From positions 1 to 33,298 of the IMG/VR virus record IMGVR_UViG_3300030101_003967: DNA of 33,298 nucleotides, one strand, 5' to 3'. The notes below the pieces were generated by a model, which searched no databases, was not told the DNA's origin, and saw only the letters and a list, made by a program, of their open reading frames with translations. Positions 1 through 7,044 of the stretch are shown here, piece by piece. The stretch is from a virus. Every line of letters starts with the position of its first letter. The first letter of the stretch is position 1. Both the position numbers and the translations under genes were made by a program.

Positions 1-177
1 AAAGCAGTAAATCCTGTTGAGGTTATTGGTGAGTTAGATAAAGAAGTCATTACATCATCTGTACCATCAAAGTTTATGTACGCCTTGTCATTTGCACCAT
101 CATAACCATACCTTAATGGTTGTTTTATAGTTTCATCTTGAGCCACATTATTATTATTTCCTGATTGATCTGCCCAT
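1..177. repeat. Left copy of contig-terminal direct repeat
   Basis: This stretch recurs at 33122-33298 with a single difference, C at 81 against T at 33202. The difference is synonymous (Ala GCG versus GCA on the coding strand). Both copies lie inside one open reading frame that joins across the ends. The simplest reading is assembly overlap of a circular or circularly permuted genome. A physical terminal redundancy is less likely because the repeat cuts through a gene. Confidence 0.95.
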
Positions 178-713
178 GCACTAACTCTTTTTGTTGGTAT
201 GTCAAATGTCACGCCACTATCTGCTTTTAACCAAACAACTAAATCACTAAAGTCTGATGGGTAAACTGATACTGGTCTAAAACATTTTGTAAAAGCACTC
301 ATTGTAAATACAAATTTTATTTGTACTAATCTATCATTTGCTACTTCTTTTACTCTTTCTATCTCTAAACTTTCATCATTTAGGTATGCTTCTACTGTTA
401 CATCTTGATAAAATTTTAAAACCATATCAAACCATTCCATAGCTAAATCTTGTAAGTTATCCCATCTTTTTTGTAAGGTAACTACTGATTGTGCTGCTTG
501 TGGGTATAAGTTGTAAAAATTTATTTCAAACTCATATTCCTCTCTACCATCATATATTTCTGGTATTATAGATGTAGGAGGTTGTATAAGCATTAATGGG
601 TACTTAGTATCATGATCTTCATTAACATCTGACTCATAGCCAAACTTGACATCACCATAAGTCCATTTGCTTTCAAAAACTGTTATTAAATCTGATAATC
701 TTGTTATTGCCAT
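1..713 (-). CDS. Tail-associated LamG-domain protein, N-terminal part (continues at 33121)
   Basis: On the circular genome this gene runs from the ATG at 713 down to 1 (equal to 33122), then from 33121 to 32707, giving about 375 aa. The reading frame is unbroken across the junction. Residues 1 to about 145 form a compact alpha/beta region rich in Trp and Tyr that resembles small tail-completion proteins, though I cannot name its family. A typical concanavalin A/LamG-like start follows near residue 158 (VVWLKADSGV, then WADQSGNNNN). Such domains bind carbohydrates or surface proteins, so a role in host adhesion on the virion is likely. The start overlaps the preceding chaperone extension stop as TAATG. 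The hybrid architecture is inferred from sequence pattern only. Confidence 0.85.
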   Translation of the reverse strand, partial: MAITRLSDLITVFESKWTYGDVKFGYESDVNEDHDTKYPLMLIQPPTSIIPEIYDGREEYEFEINFYNLYPQAAQSVVTLQKRWDNLQDLAMEWFDMVLKFYQDVTVEAYLNDESLEIERVKEVANDRLVQIKFVFTMSAFTKCFRPVSVYPSDFSDLVVWLKADSGVTFDIPTKRVSAWADQSGNNNNVAQDETIKQPLRYGYDGANDKAYINFDGTDDVMTSLSNSPITSTGFTA

Positions 714-1596
714 TATTGTCCTAGTTGTATGTTGTTTTTATTATGTATTTTTTCTTGAACAGCTATTTCATAATCATTTTTTGCACTTATCCAACTTAAA
801 TAAGTTAATACTTTGTACAAATCTGTTTTCTTCACGCTATCCACATTATTATGTCCATCTTTTTTAAATACTCCTTTTTCTGCTACCATATACAAGCTAT
901 TTAACCAACCATAAGGTTTTATAAATTTATTGTACAATCCTACTGTTGAAACTCTGTTTTTTCCTCCTCCTCCTTTGTTTCCCCCACCAAATACGTTTGG
1001 AAAGTCTTTGTTAATCTTACGCTTTGCAAAGTCAAAAAAAAACTGAACTCCCAAACTATATCCATTGTAAGTTCTTTAAACTTCTCTGTTTTGGAGGGTA
1101 TAACATCATCATCATACTCCTCATCTATCTTTCTACACAATATCGCCATTTGTTCTGGTAAAACATCAAATCTACCATGTTTCATAATTTGTATTGTGCT
1201 TTCAAGGTGTGTTGACTCTATATAATCTCCAAATGTGCTTCTCTTTAGAAACTCTTTTGGAAAAAAATACGTTTCACCTTCAAACTCAAATCTATCTATT
1301 CCTTTTGGTTTATATTCTTCTAATAGCTTTCCAACTGTAGAAACTGCTTGTGTTACACTTTCTATATCTAATTTTTGAAACATATTCACATTTATACCAG
1401 TTAGATATAAAAATATATCTCTATTCATTCTCAAAACCTCCACCTCACTATGTTCTACTTCTATAGGATTACCTTCTTCATCTTTTTCATTGTACTTGCT
1501 TATAATAGCATATAAACCATACCACCATTTTAGAGTTATGTCCTTCCACTCTGTTGGTATTTCATAAGTTGTGTCTTGAATTTTTATTTCTACCAT
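713..1596 (-). CDS. Putative tail assembly chaperone, -1 frameshift product (GT-like)
   Basis: A -1 shift at T TTT TTT (1042-1036) would join the first 187 residues of the 218-aa frame to 107 residues ending at 713, giving about 294 aa. The second frame is closed by a stop at 1078-1076. Its only start-like codon is a TTG at 1054, so independent translation is unlikely and frameshifting explains it best. The extension has a Gly-rich linker (GGGNKGGGGK) and then a helical region with WLNSLYMVAEKGVF, like the T part of GT proteins that recruits tail-tube subunits. This matches the lambda G/GT arrangement; efficiency cannot be judged from sequence. Confidence 0.7.
940..1596 (-). CDS. Putative tail assembly chaperone, short form (G-like)
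   Basis: This 218-aa acidic protein is in the position and has the form of a gpG-type tail chaperone, which coats the tape measure before tail-tube polymerisation. The N-terminus (MVEIKIQDTTYEIPTEWKDI) resembles short tail-chaperone domains of Bacteroidetes phages. Near its end the codons AGT TTT TTT TTG (1044-1033) contain a T9 run, a good slippery site for a -1 shift into the frame ending at 713. The zero frame ends in a Glu-rich tail. It lies 2 nt downstream of the 149-aa gene. Unusually it sits just after terminase and far from the tape measure. The assignment rests on the overlapping-frame architecture and weak sequence resemblance. Confidence 0.7.
   Translation of the reverse strand: MVEIKIQDTTYEIPTEWKDITLKWWYGLYAIISKYNEKDEEGNPIEVEHSEVEVLRMNRDIFLYLTGINVNMFQKLDIESVTQAVSTVGKLLEEYKPKGIDRFEFEGETYFFPKEFLKRSTFGDYIESTHLESTIQIMKHGRFDVLPEQMAILCRKIDEEYDDDVIPSKTEKFKELTMDIVWEFSFFLTLQSVRLTKTFQTYLVGETKEEEEKTEFQQ
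1036..1042 (-). promoter_or_regulatory. Slippery heptamer for -1 ribosomal frameshift
   Basis: The coding strand has nine T in a row (1042-1034) between CAG and GAC. In the zero frame this reads AGT TTT TTT TTG, so T TTT TTT is an ideal X XXY YYZ heptamer on which both P- and A-site tRNAs can re-pair after slipping back one base. I did not identify a convincing stimulatory stem-loop downstream. Confidence 0.7.
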
Positions 1597-1598
1597 AA

Positions 1599-2048
1599 TT
1601 AATTTTTAGTTAGATGTTCTTGTTGTATTTGTTTTATTAATTCTTCTTCTTCTAAATCATCTATTAGAATATCTGCCAAACTACCAGTAACATCTTCTGT
1701 TATTACTGTAACTTTTTCTAAATCATTTTTTACATCATCTGCATTAATTTTGTTTTTTAAAGCAGTCAAATAACCAATACAAGAGTAAAAACTCATATTT
1801 GGTATTAAAAAAAGAAATTCTTGCGTTACATCTTTGTTTTTTAACATTGTAGAGTGAAAACTGTTAGAATATGCATAAACTGCACTTAAAATATCTAAAA
1901 AATCTTTATATTTACCACTTTCTGCATTTTCTGTAGCAAAATACATAATTTTTTTAAGTCTAAGCAAATATTGCTCAATAACATCTTTATGTCTGTCATT
2001 TAAGTATTTTACTTCACTCATTTTCACTATTTCATTATAATTTTTCAA
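1599..2048 (-). CDS. Unknown protein between terminase and tail chaperone
   Basis: This 149-aa protein is mostly helical, with an acidic C-terminus (DDLEEEELIKQ) and no recognisable catalytic motif. It lies 65 nt after the terminase large subunit and 2 nt before the chaperone, so it is probably co-expressed with structural genes. By position it could be a tail chaperone partner or a tail-assembly factor. I do not recognise the family. The ATG at 2048 is preceded by an A-rich leader, and a second ATG follows at codon 10. Confidence 0.7.
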   Translation of the reverse strand: MKNYNEIVKMSEVKYLNDRHKDVIEQYLLRLKKIMYFATENAESGKYKDFLDILSAVYAYSNSFHSTMLKNKDVTQEFLFLIPNMSFYSCIGYLTALKNKINADDVKNDLEKVTVITEDVTGSLADILIDDLEEEELIKQIQQEHLTKN

Positions 2049-2113
2049 AACTTAGCAAAATTAGTAAACAAAGTATGAATTTTTTTCCTAATTTATAGAT
2101 AAACTGCAAAAAA

Positions 2114-3559
2114 TTAACTAAAAAAAACAATTTTACCATTATTACTCCAAATTTCTTTATTTATAGCCATAACTAAGCAATCTACCATATCATCATGCCT
2201 TGCAGATGGAAATTTTGTTAATTGATTTAAAAACTCTCTGTTCCAATCACCATTTAACAAACTTACTCTACCACTTTCAAGTGATGCACTAATATCTGCT
2301 ACTCTGGCTACTTTATCTTTTGTTGGTGGCTTATCTTCTTTTACATTTAGTCCAGTTTCTCTAATTAGTGTTTGCACTATTGACTTACCAGATGCTTTTG
2401 GTTCTACAAATATTCTGCTTTTGTTTGTGTAACCATTTTTTTGTACCCATTGTGGTATAAATTTTACAAGTTCTGGAAACTCTTTATGTACATTAATACA
2501 ATCAATTATTTGCCACCTATTATGTTTGTAGGTGTAAGCAAGTAAAGCAGAGGGGTCATTTTTTTGATTTGCAGTATATGCAGGATCAATAACAAAGTTT
2601 ACTGTTGCTTCATCTACTCTAAATCTATCTATCTTAAACCAATCTTTATGTATCATACCAGAGTCTAGTGGTGTTGGTGTTTGCATTAGCTGTCCTGCAT
2701 AACCATAACTACCTAAAGCACTTTTGTAATCATCTAATACTTTTTTATTAAATCTATCTGTCCAAAACAAACCAGTTTCTTTATCATAATATTTTTTTAG
2801 TAGTGGAGGTTTGATATTTTTTTCTGATTCATTAGTTGCAGGTATGCAAACATGATTGTAGTTTATTCTTGTTTCTCTATCTATTAAGAATCCAGTTAAA
2901 TCTTCTTCATGCACTCTTTGCATTATAATTATTCTCACTCCAATATCTGCTTGATTCAATCTTGAGTAAAATGTTGTTCTATACCACTCGTTTGCATTAT
3001 CTCTTTCTGTTGCAGAGTTTGCCATTTGTGGTGATAGAGGGTCATCTACTATAAGAAAGTCACCACCCTGCCCAGTTACTGTACCACCCACAGATGTTGC
3101 CCTTCTCATTCCAATATGATTATTTTCGTATCTCTCTTTTAGGTTTTGATCTTTCTTAATATGAAAAACATCTCCCCATCTTCTTTTGAACCAATCGCTA
3201 AAAATTATATCTCTGGACTTTGTTGCAAGTTCTATAGATAGTGTTGCAGAGTAGGATGAAGTTATAAATCTTAGTTTTGGTGATTTAATCCATGCCCATA
3301 CTGGAAACATTACAGTTACTATTAGAGATTTAGTGCTACGAAAGGGTACGTTAATAATTATGTCTTTTGTTTTTGGTTTTTGTGCAATTATTCTCTCACA
3401 TTCTTTTTGCAACAAATCACAAATATATTCATGATGCCAATTTGTAGATAGTGGTACTGATGGTTCTACCACATGCCATGCTTGTTTAAAAAACTCATAG
3501 AAACTCATCTCACAAAGTTTCTTGTTTAAGGCAAACTTTAGTGCTTGTTTTTTATTCAT
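2114..3559 (-). CDS. terL: Terminase large subunit
   Basis: This 481-aa packaging motor has both expected domains. The ATPase half has a Walker A-like P-loop NVPFRSTKS at residues 70-78, Walker B FLIVDDP at 168-174 and a coupling motif IIMQRVHEED near 211-220. The nuclease half has acidic residues in VIDPAYT (D325), FVEPKASG (E386) and RHDDMVD (D456/D457), the layout of RNase H-like terminase nucleases. It cuts concatemeric DNA and pumps it into proheads. Its start overlaps the methyltransferase stop by 8 nt. The length is typical and the gene looks intact. Confidence 0.96.
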   Translation of the reverse strand: MNKKQALKFALNKKLCEMSFYEFFKQAWHVVEPSVPLSTNWHHEYICDLLQKECERIIAQKPKTKDIIINVPFRSTKSLIVTVMFPVWAWIKSPKLRFITSSYSATLSIELATKSRDIIFSDWFKRRWGDVFHIKKDQNLKERYENNHIGMRRATSVGGTVTGQGGDFLIVDDPLSPQMANSATERDNANEWYRTTFYSRLNQADIGVRIIIMQRVHEEDLTGFLIDRETRINYNHVCIPATNESEKNIKPPLLKKYYDKETGLFWTDRFNKKVLDDYKSALGSYGYAGQLMQTPTPLDSGMIHKDWFKIDRFRVDEATVNFVIDPAYTANQKNDPSALLAYTYKHNRWQIIDCINVHKEFPELVKFIPQWVQKNGYTNKSRIFVEPKASGKSIVQTLIRETGLNVKEDKPPTKDKVARVADISASLESGRVSLLNGDWNREFLNQLTKFPSARHDDMVDCLVMAINKEIWSNNGKIVFFS

Positions 3560-4181
3560 TTATAGATAATAATATTTCTTTACACAAGTCATAAGGTATT
3601 TTACTTCTTTCATAATTTCCCTTCAGACCTTGTGTGCCAGTTTGTGAACCTCTAGGTGCTGATACATGACAACTATCACCATTTTTACACATTTTTCTTG
3701 GACTCCATCCACTTGGATTAAAAATACTTTTTAAGTTATTAGTCCATATATCTGTTGGTTTCATTCTTGTATCTCCATATTGACAATATGTTACTGTTGC
3801 TCTTGGTAATTTTTGCATAAAACTTAATTTTCTAAGTTTTCCTCTTGGGTTCTCAATAAAAAAATAATCTGGTTTATAGTAATCTATAATTTCTAATGTT
3901 TTTCTAACAATTTGACAACCTAAAATTGCATCTAATGTTTTTGGTGTATGGTCTTTGTTCCAATGTTTACCAATACTTGCTACACTAAAATATGTACATG
4001 GAGGAGATGCCCATATTATATTAGGCTTGAATGGAATTTTTTTATAATCAAATTCTAATATATTTGTTACATAATCTATTTTTTTAAAATTATTTATATC
4101 TACTGTAAATGTTTTATGACCTAATTCTTCAGCTACTTTACTAAAAGACCTGCTACCTGCAAATAATTCTAATATTTTCAT
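3552..4181 (-). CDS. C5 cytosine-specific DNA methyltransferase (short)
   Basis: This 209-aa protein transfers a methyl group from S-adenosylmethionine to cytosine C5. Motif I is LELFAGSRSFSK (residues 4-15). Motif IV is ASPPCTYFS with catalytic Cys62, and motif VI is ENPRG at 110-114 in place of the usual ENV. A motif VIII-like segment lies at TYCQYGDTRMKPT (131-143), and a C-terminal IPYDLC segment returns to the SAM pocket. It is short for the family, with little room for a target-recognition domain. It overlaps terS by 4 nt (ATGA) and terL by 8 nt, so it is translated with the terminase. Likely roles are shielding phage DNA from host restriction or marking DNA at packaging; the target is unknown. 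Confidence 0.88.
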   Translation of the reverse strand: MKILELFAGSRSFSKVAEELGHKTFTVDINNFKKIDYVTNILEFDYKKIPFKPNIIWASPPCTYFSVASIGKHWNKDHTPKTLDAILGCQIVRKTLEIIDYYKPDYFFIENPRGKLRKLSFMQKLPRATVTYCQYGDTRMKPTDIWTNNLKSIFNPSGWSPRKMCKNGDSCHVSAPRGSQTGTQGLKGNYERSKIPYDLCKEILLSINE

Positions 4182-4609
4182 AATTCATCTAATTCTGTGT
4201 AATCAATATCTTCTGCATCTTCCAGACCTCTAATCTGTTTTTTAATATCATCAAGAGTTGCACCTTCATTTAAATTTATTTCTATTTTAGTGTCAGTATC
4301 TTTTTTTATTTCTGTTGCAGAAAGTTTTGGTATAGCATAGTTCATAAGTTTAGCTATAGCATCTATGTAGGCACGTGGATCTTCATCAAATAATATATCA
4401 AGTGCCATTTTAATCTTTACTGGTTGACCCTCCAAAGCATATGCCAAAGACTTTCTAGTCATTCTAGCTACTTGTTTCATTTCAGTATTTTTTGGTTCAA
4501 GTGCTTTTGGAGTCTTGTTGTAGTTTTGGTCTATCTTGCCAATAGAATCATACTTAACTCTTTTTTTCATAGCTTCTTTACCAACATATTTTTTACTATC
4601 ATCATTCAT
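4178..4609 (-). CDS. terS: Terminase small subunit (putative)
   Basis: This 143-aa charged protein is placed where a small terminase is expected, as the first gene of the packaging cluster. The N-terminus is basic. The central helical region (residues 45-90, with ALDILFDEDPRAYIDAIAKL) resembles phage DNA-packaging proteins that oligomerise on pac or cos DNA. The C-terminus is acidic, as often seen where TerS contacts TerL. I chose the ATG at 4609; the frame could start from a TTG at 4624, which is less likely. Function is inferred from position and general form. Confidence 0.7.
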   Translation of the reverse strand: MNDDSKKYVGKEAMKKRVKYDSIGKIDQNYNKTPKALEPKNTEMKQVARMTRKSLAYALEGQPVKIKMALDILFDEDPRAYIDAIAKLMNYAIPKLSATEIKKDTDTKIEINLNEGATLDDIKKQIRGLEDAEDIDYTELDEL

Positions 4610-4882
4610 GTTGCCAATATACAATAAACATTCTAACTATATTCACAATAAATATATAAAATTGAACATCTAATTTTTAACATTATGTTCCGATTGTAGA
4701 TAAATTATGCAAAACTATAATTTTAAAACAGTACCTTCGTGATCCTTATAAAGTATAACTAAACACAATATACTTTTTATCTCTTTTTACCCTAAAACAT
4801 AGTATTTATAAAATTGAACTTTAGTTCTGTGTGTGTCCGTTTGTGGGGTTAAGAACAGGAGATATATTTTTTTACGGATTTG

Positions 4883-4916
4883 CAAACATACAAAAATATT
4901 TTCAATAATTTAACAA
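4883..4916 (-). promoter_or_regulatory. Bacteroidetes-type promoter for the late/packaging block
   Basis: On the minus strand a TATGTTTG -7 element (4890-4883) matches TAnnTTTG, with TTG at 4916-4914 and a 23-nt spacer. T-tracts and TTAACA repeats lie upstream. The flanks TTTTTTGTTAAAT and TTGTATGTTTGCA closely resemble the promoter at 7421-7448. It would give a leader of about 270 nt before terS. Pattern match only. Confidence 0.65.
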
Positions 4917-5143
4917 AAAAAACAAAAAAATGTTAACAATTTTTAAATATATTAACAAAAAAAATTATTTTTTTAAAAAAAGTTTGTTTTTTTCTTGCAT
5001 ATAAAGAAAAATTTTGCAGATCATACAACACTTTTTTTTTACTTTCTATTAAAAGTTAGCTAATTAATATAATAACTTTTAAAGCGTCTTGATGTGTGTA
5101 AAGTGTATAGTATTTAAAAGATAATTATAATACTTTAGACAAT

Positions 5144-5172
5144 AAAAAAAGCACCTTAAAAAAGATGCTTTT
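5144..5172 (-). terminator. Intrinsic terminator after the early small-gene operon
   Basis: On the minus strand GCATCTT (5168-5162) pairs with AAGGTGC (5157-5151), with one G-U pair and a 4-nt loop, and four A-T pairs extend the stem. A T-run follows (5150-5144). It lies 24 nt beyond the last small gene. Confidence 0.8.
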
Positions 5173-5195
5173 AATACTAATATGTTTTATTTGTT

Positions 5196-5384
5196 TTATT
5201 CTAAATCATATATTTCTGTTTGTAATTCGTCAATTAAAGAAAGTATTTTATTAATTTTTTCACTTTCTTTGTTGTTATTGGTTTCATGATCGTATTTAAA
5301 ATATTTATAATTAATCCCGCTTATAATTTCATTATATACATCATCTAAATAATTTAATATTTCTTTTTTTATTTCTTTTTTCAT
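5196..5384 (-). CDS. Small acidic helical protein, last gene of early operon
   Basis: This 62-aa protein is Lys/Glu/Asn-rich with helices at both ends and no known motif. The leader before its ATG (AACACTTTAAAAAAATAAAATT) is nearly the same as that before the gene at 5643, which supports this start. It is the promoter-distal gene of the ten-gene early operon and is followed by a terminator. Function unknown. Confidence 0.7.
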   Translation of the reverse strand: MKKEIKKEILNYLDDVYNEIISGINYKYFKYDHETNNNKESEKINKILSLIDELQTEIYDLE

Positions 5385-5424
5385 AATTTTATTTTTTTAA
5401 AGTGTTTTTATTAATTTATTTTTT

Positions 5425-5643
5425 TTAAAAAGGTAGTTCAAATTTTAAATTGTATATTAATTCTTTAATTTGTTTATTTGTATAATCTTTAGAAGATTTA
5501 ACAACATTTAAAAGCGTTTTAATATGTATTTTATTATCATAATGTTTTTTTATATCGTTGTTATTATTTAAAACTTCTATTTCTGTTAATATCCAGAAAC
5601 TAAGCTCGTTAATTAAATTTCTTTTTTGTTTTGATATTTTCAT
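5425..5643 (-). CDS. Small helical protein of the early operon
   Basis: This is a 72-aa basic protein of unknown function. An ATG at 5685 is also in frame, but 5643 is preferred: it is preceded by the repeated leader AACACTTTAAAAAATAAAATT, and 5685 lies inside the upstream 30-codon gene. Size, charge and leader resemble the next gene (5196-5384), so they may be diverged relatives, although protein similarity is low. Confidence 0.7.
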   Translation of the reverse strand: MKISKQKRNLINELSFWILTEIEVLNNNNDIKKHYDNKIHIKTLLNVVKSSKDYTNKQIKELIYNLKFELPF

Positions 5644-5675
5644 AATTTTATTTTTTAAAGTGTTAGTATTAATTT

Positions 5676-5768
5676 TTAAAAGCATCCCTTAAATAATAAT
5701 GTTATAATAAACAATATTAAATAAAAAGTGTTGCTGTAATTTGTTAATGGTAATTCATTTCTAGCCAT
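5676..5768 (-). CDS. 30-aa membrane micropeptide
   Basis: A short frame begins MARNELPLTN and continues into a hydrophobic segment (FYLILFIITLLF) ending KGCF. It is preceded by a good A-rich leader and fills the gap between two early genes exactly, 4 nt after the upstream stop. One transmembrane helix is likely. It could act at the host inner membrane, for example in superinfection exclusion, but that is speculation. Confidence 0.55.
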   Translation of the reverse strand: MARNELPLTNYSNTFYLILFIITLLFKGCF

Positions 5769-5772
5769 AATT

Positions 5773-6072
5773 TTAATTTTTATAATTAATATTTATTTTA
5801 TTTCCGTTCCATTCCTTACCGTTTAAATACCATTTAAAATTTCTTTGATATATATTTACATTTGGCAAGCCGTTCAACCGTTCTTTTGTTGTTGGTGTGA
5901 ACCATCCGCAATTAGTAATTATTAAAGTATTATCTTCATGTAAAATTGCTATTATATTATCATGTAATTTTAAATAATATTTTTTGTTAAGTTCTCTTAC
6001 TTTCATGTTTTGGCGTGTAAATATTCGCCTATTTAAAAAAGCATTTATACTGTCATTTGTTATTTTTCTCAT
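5773..6072 (-). CDS. DUF8033-like early protein
   Basis: This 99-aa protein fits a conserved small phage domain: an N-terminal TNDSINAFLNRRIF segment, a central LKLHDNIIAIL strand pair, then NCGWFTPTTKERLNGLP and a C-terminal YLNGKEWNG. I recall the same layout from phages of varied hosts (DUF8033), whose biochemical role is unknown. It lies mid-way in the early operon, consistent with a host-modifying role. The ATG at 6072 is preceded by AACACTAAATACAAAACA, similar to neighbouring leaders. The family assignment is from memory of the pattern. Confidence 0.75.
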   Translation of the reverse strand: MRKITNDSINAFLNRRIFTRQNMKVRELNKKYYLKLHDNIIAILHEDNTLIITNCGWFTPTTKERLNGLPNVNIYQRNFKWYLNGKEWNGNKININYKN

Positions 6073-6095
6073 TGTTTTGTATTTAGTGTTATTAT

Positions 6096-6488
6096 TTATT
6101 TTAAGTTGTTTATAAAATCATCTATTTGTGTTTCTAATTTATGCCACTGATCTCTTGCTTCTTGACTTGCTAAAAGTGAAGCGAGTAATTCAGAATTAAT
6201 ATTTTCTAAACTATAACCCATTTCACAAGCTATATTTATTGACTCGTTTAATGATGCGTCATTTTTTTGCAAATATTTAATAGCATTTGAATAATATATT
6301 ATATCAATGTTGAAAGCTCCGTTATCTTCTAAAATATCTCTTAATATATATATATCAATTTTTTCTATTTCTTCTAGTTCTTCTTCTGTAATATAGTCGC
6401 AAATTTCAAAATCTAAATCATTATTGTGATCTAAATATTTTAAATAATCGTATAAAGTTTTTACTTCTTTTTTTGTTGTTAATTCCAT
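6096..6488 (-). CDS. Acidic helical early protein
   Basis: This is a 130-aa acidic, all-helical protein, the largest of the early operon. The N-terminal half contains clustered Glu/Asp (ITEEELEEIEKIDIYIL); the C-terminal half is helical with SLLASQEARDQWHKLETQID. No enzyme motif is visible. Acidic proteins of this size include DNA mimics that block host DNA-binding enzymes, which is one hypothesis for an early phage gene. The start follows an A-rich leader. Function unknown. Confidence 0.75.
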   Translation of the reverse strand: MELTTKKEVKTLYDYLKYLDHNNDLDFEICDYITEEELEEIEKIDIYILRDILEDNGAFNIDIIYYSNAIKYLQKNDASLNESINIACEMGYSLENINSELLASLLASQEARDQWHKLETQIDDFINNLK

Positions 6489-6520
6489 AATTTTTTATTT
6501 GTGTTTAGTTATTAATTTTT

Positions 6521-6730
6521 TTATTGTTCTTCTCTTTCTGCATCTGCTTTTGCTTCAAGATAATTTTCTTTTTGTATTGCATTCCATTCATAATCTTCTA
6601 AAGGTTCGCAATATTCCAGACAATATTGACACCTGTCAGAATTGTCAACCCTTGCACCGCAACAATTGGAAACATAGTCAGAACCGAAATCTTCAGGCGT
6701 TGAAAGTTTGTATTTATCATAATTTTTCAT
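6521..6730 (-). CDS. Small zinc-ribbon protein
   Basis: This 69-aa protein carries Cys23, Cys24, Cys34, Cys37 and Cys41 in CCGARVDNSDRCQYCLEYC. This CCGA plus CxxC pattern is common in small phage zinc-ribbon proteins. The C-terminus is acidic and helical. It probably binds zinc and a nucleic acid or protein partner. It lies between the 55-aa and 130-aa genes of the early operon. Confidence 0.8.
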   Translation of the reverse strand: MKNYDKYKLSTPEDFGSDYVSNCCGARVDNSDRCQYCLEYCEPLEDYEWNAIQKENYLEAKADAEREEQ

Positions 6731-6733
6731 AAT

Positions 6734-6901
6734 TTATTTTTTTTTAGTTTTAATTATTTTTACATTATTATATCTATTTCTAACTGGATTAGTATTTAGT
6801 ATTTTAAAAAATGTATTTTCTGCTTCATATACATTTAAATTTTTAATCTCTCTTACTATCTCATTGACATTGTTTATTTCTACTACTTTGTATTTTTTCA
6901 T
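6734..6901 (-). CDS. Small basic early protein (55 aa)
   Basis: The frame runs from ATG (MKKYKVVEINNVNEIVREIK) to a lysine-rich end (IIKTKKK) and fits exactly between two early genes, 2 nt after the upstream stop and 3 nt before the next start. The leader AAAACTAAAAACAAATAACT supports translation. No family is recognised; the basic tail may bind nucleic acid. Confidence 0.65.
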   Translation of the reverse strand: MKKYKVVEINNVNEIVREIKNLNVYEAENTFFKILNTNPVRNRYNNVKIIKTKKK

Positions 6902-6903
6902 AG

Positions 6904-7041
6904 TTATTTGTTTTTAGTTTTATTTAAAGTCCTTGTATAATCGCAAAAATTTTTATTAGAATTGCAATTGATACAAATATTATCATATTTACTTTTTTTA
7001 TATTCTTTGCAAACTTTTATTTTTTTTATTTTTATTTTCAT
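6904..7041 (-). CDS. 45-aa four-cysteine protein
   Basis: This small, very basic protein has Cys11, Cys23, Cys26 and Cys33, which could hold a zinc ion. The start at 7041 lies 3 nt after the upstream stop and follows an A-rich leader. Function is unknown; nucleic-acid binding is possible. Confidence 0.6.
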   Translation of the reverse strand: MKIKIKKIKVCKEYKKSKYDNICINCNSNKNFCDYTRTLNKTKNK

Positions 7042-7044
7042 TAT

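Larger units (their letters stand above)
4610..5195. other. 586-nt AT-rich non-coding region upstream of terminase
   Basis: No convincing gene was seen; a 19-codon minus-strand frame at 4965-5024 is too weak to call. The region holds the early-operon terminator (5144-5172), an inverted repeat AAAAGTTA/TAACTTTT (5051-5058 and 5073-5080), AT tracts with three TTAACA repeats (4911-4970) and the promoter at 4883-4916. A less AT-rich GT/CA stretch lies in the leader (4829-4848). It is a plausible place for a packaging signal or control sites of the late genes, but nothing in the sequence proves this. Confidence 0.6.

Noticed and set aside
2056-2063. TAATTTTG match after terL
   Set aside because: No -33 TTG at correct spacing.
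4610-4624. Extended terminase small subunit starting at 4624
   Set aside because: The codon at 4624 is TTG, while an ATG with the rest of the protein follows at 4609.
4710-4717. TAGTTTTG match to the -7 consensus upstream of terS
   Set aside because: No TTG lies 17-23 nt upstream; the match at 4883-4890 is better.
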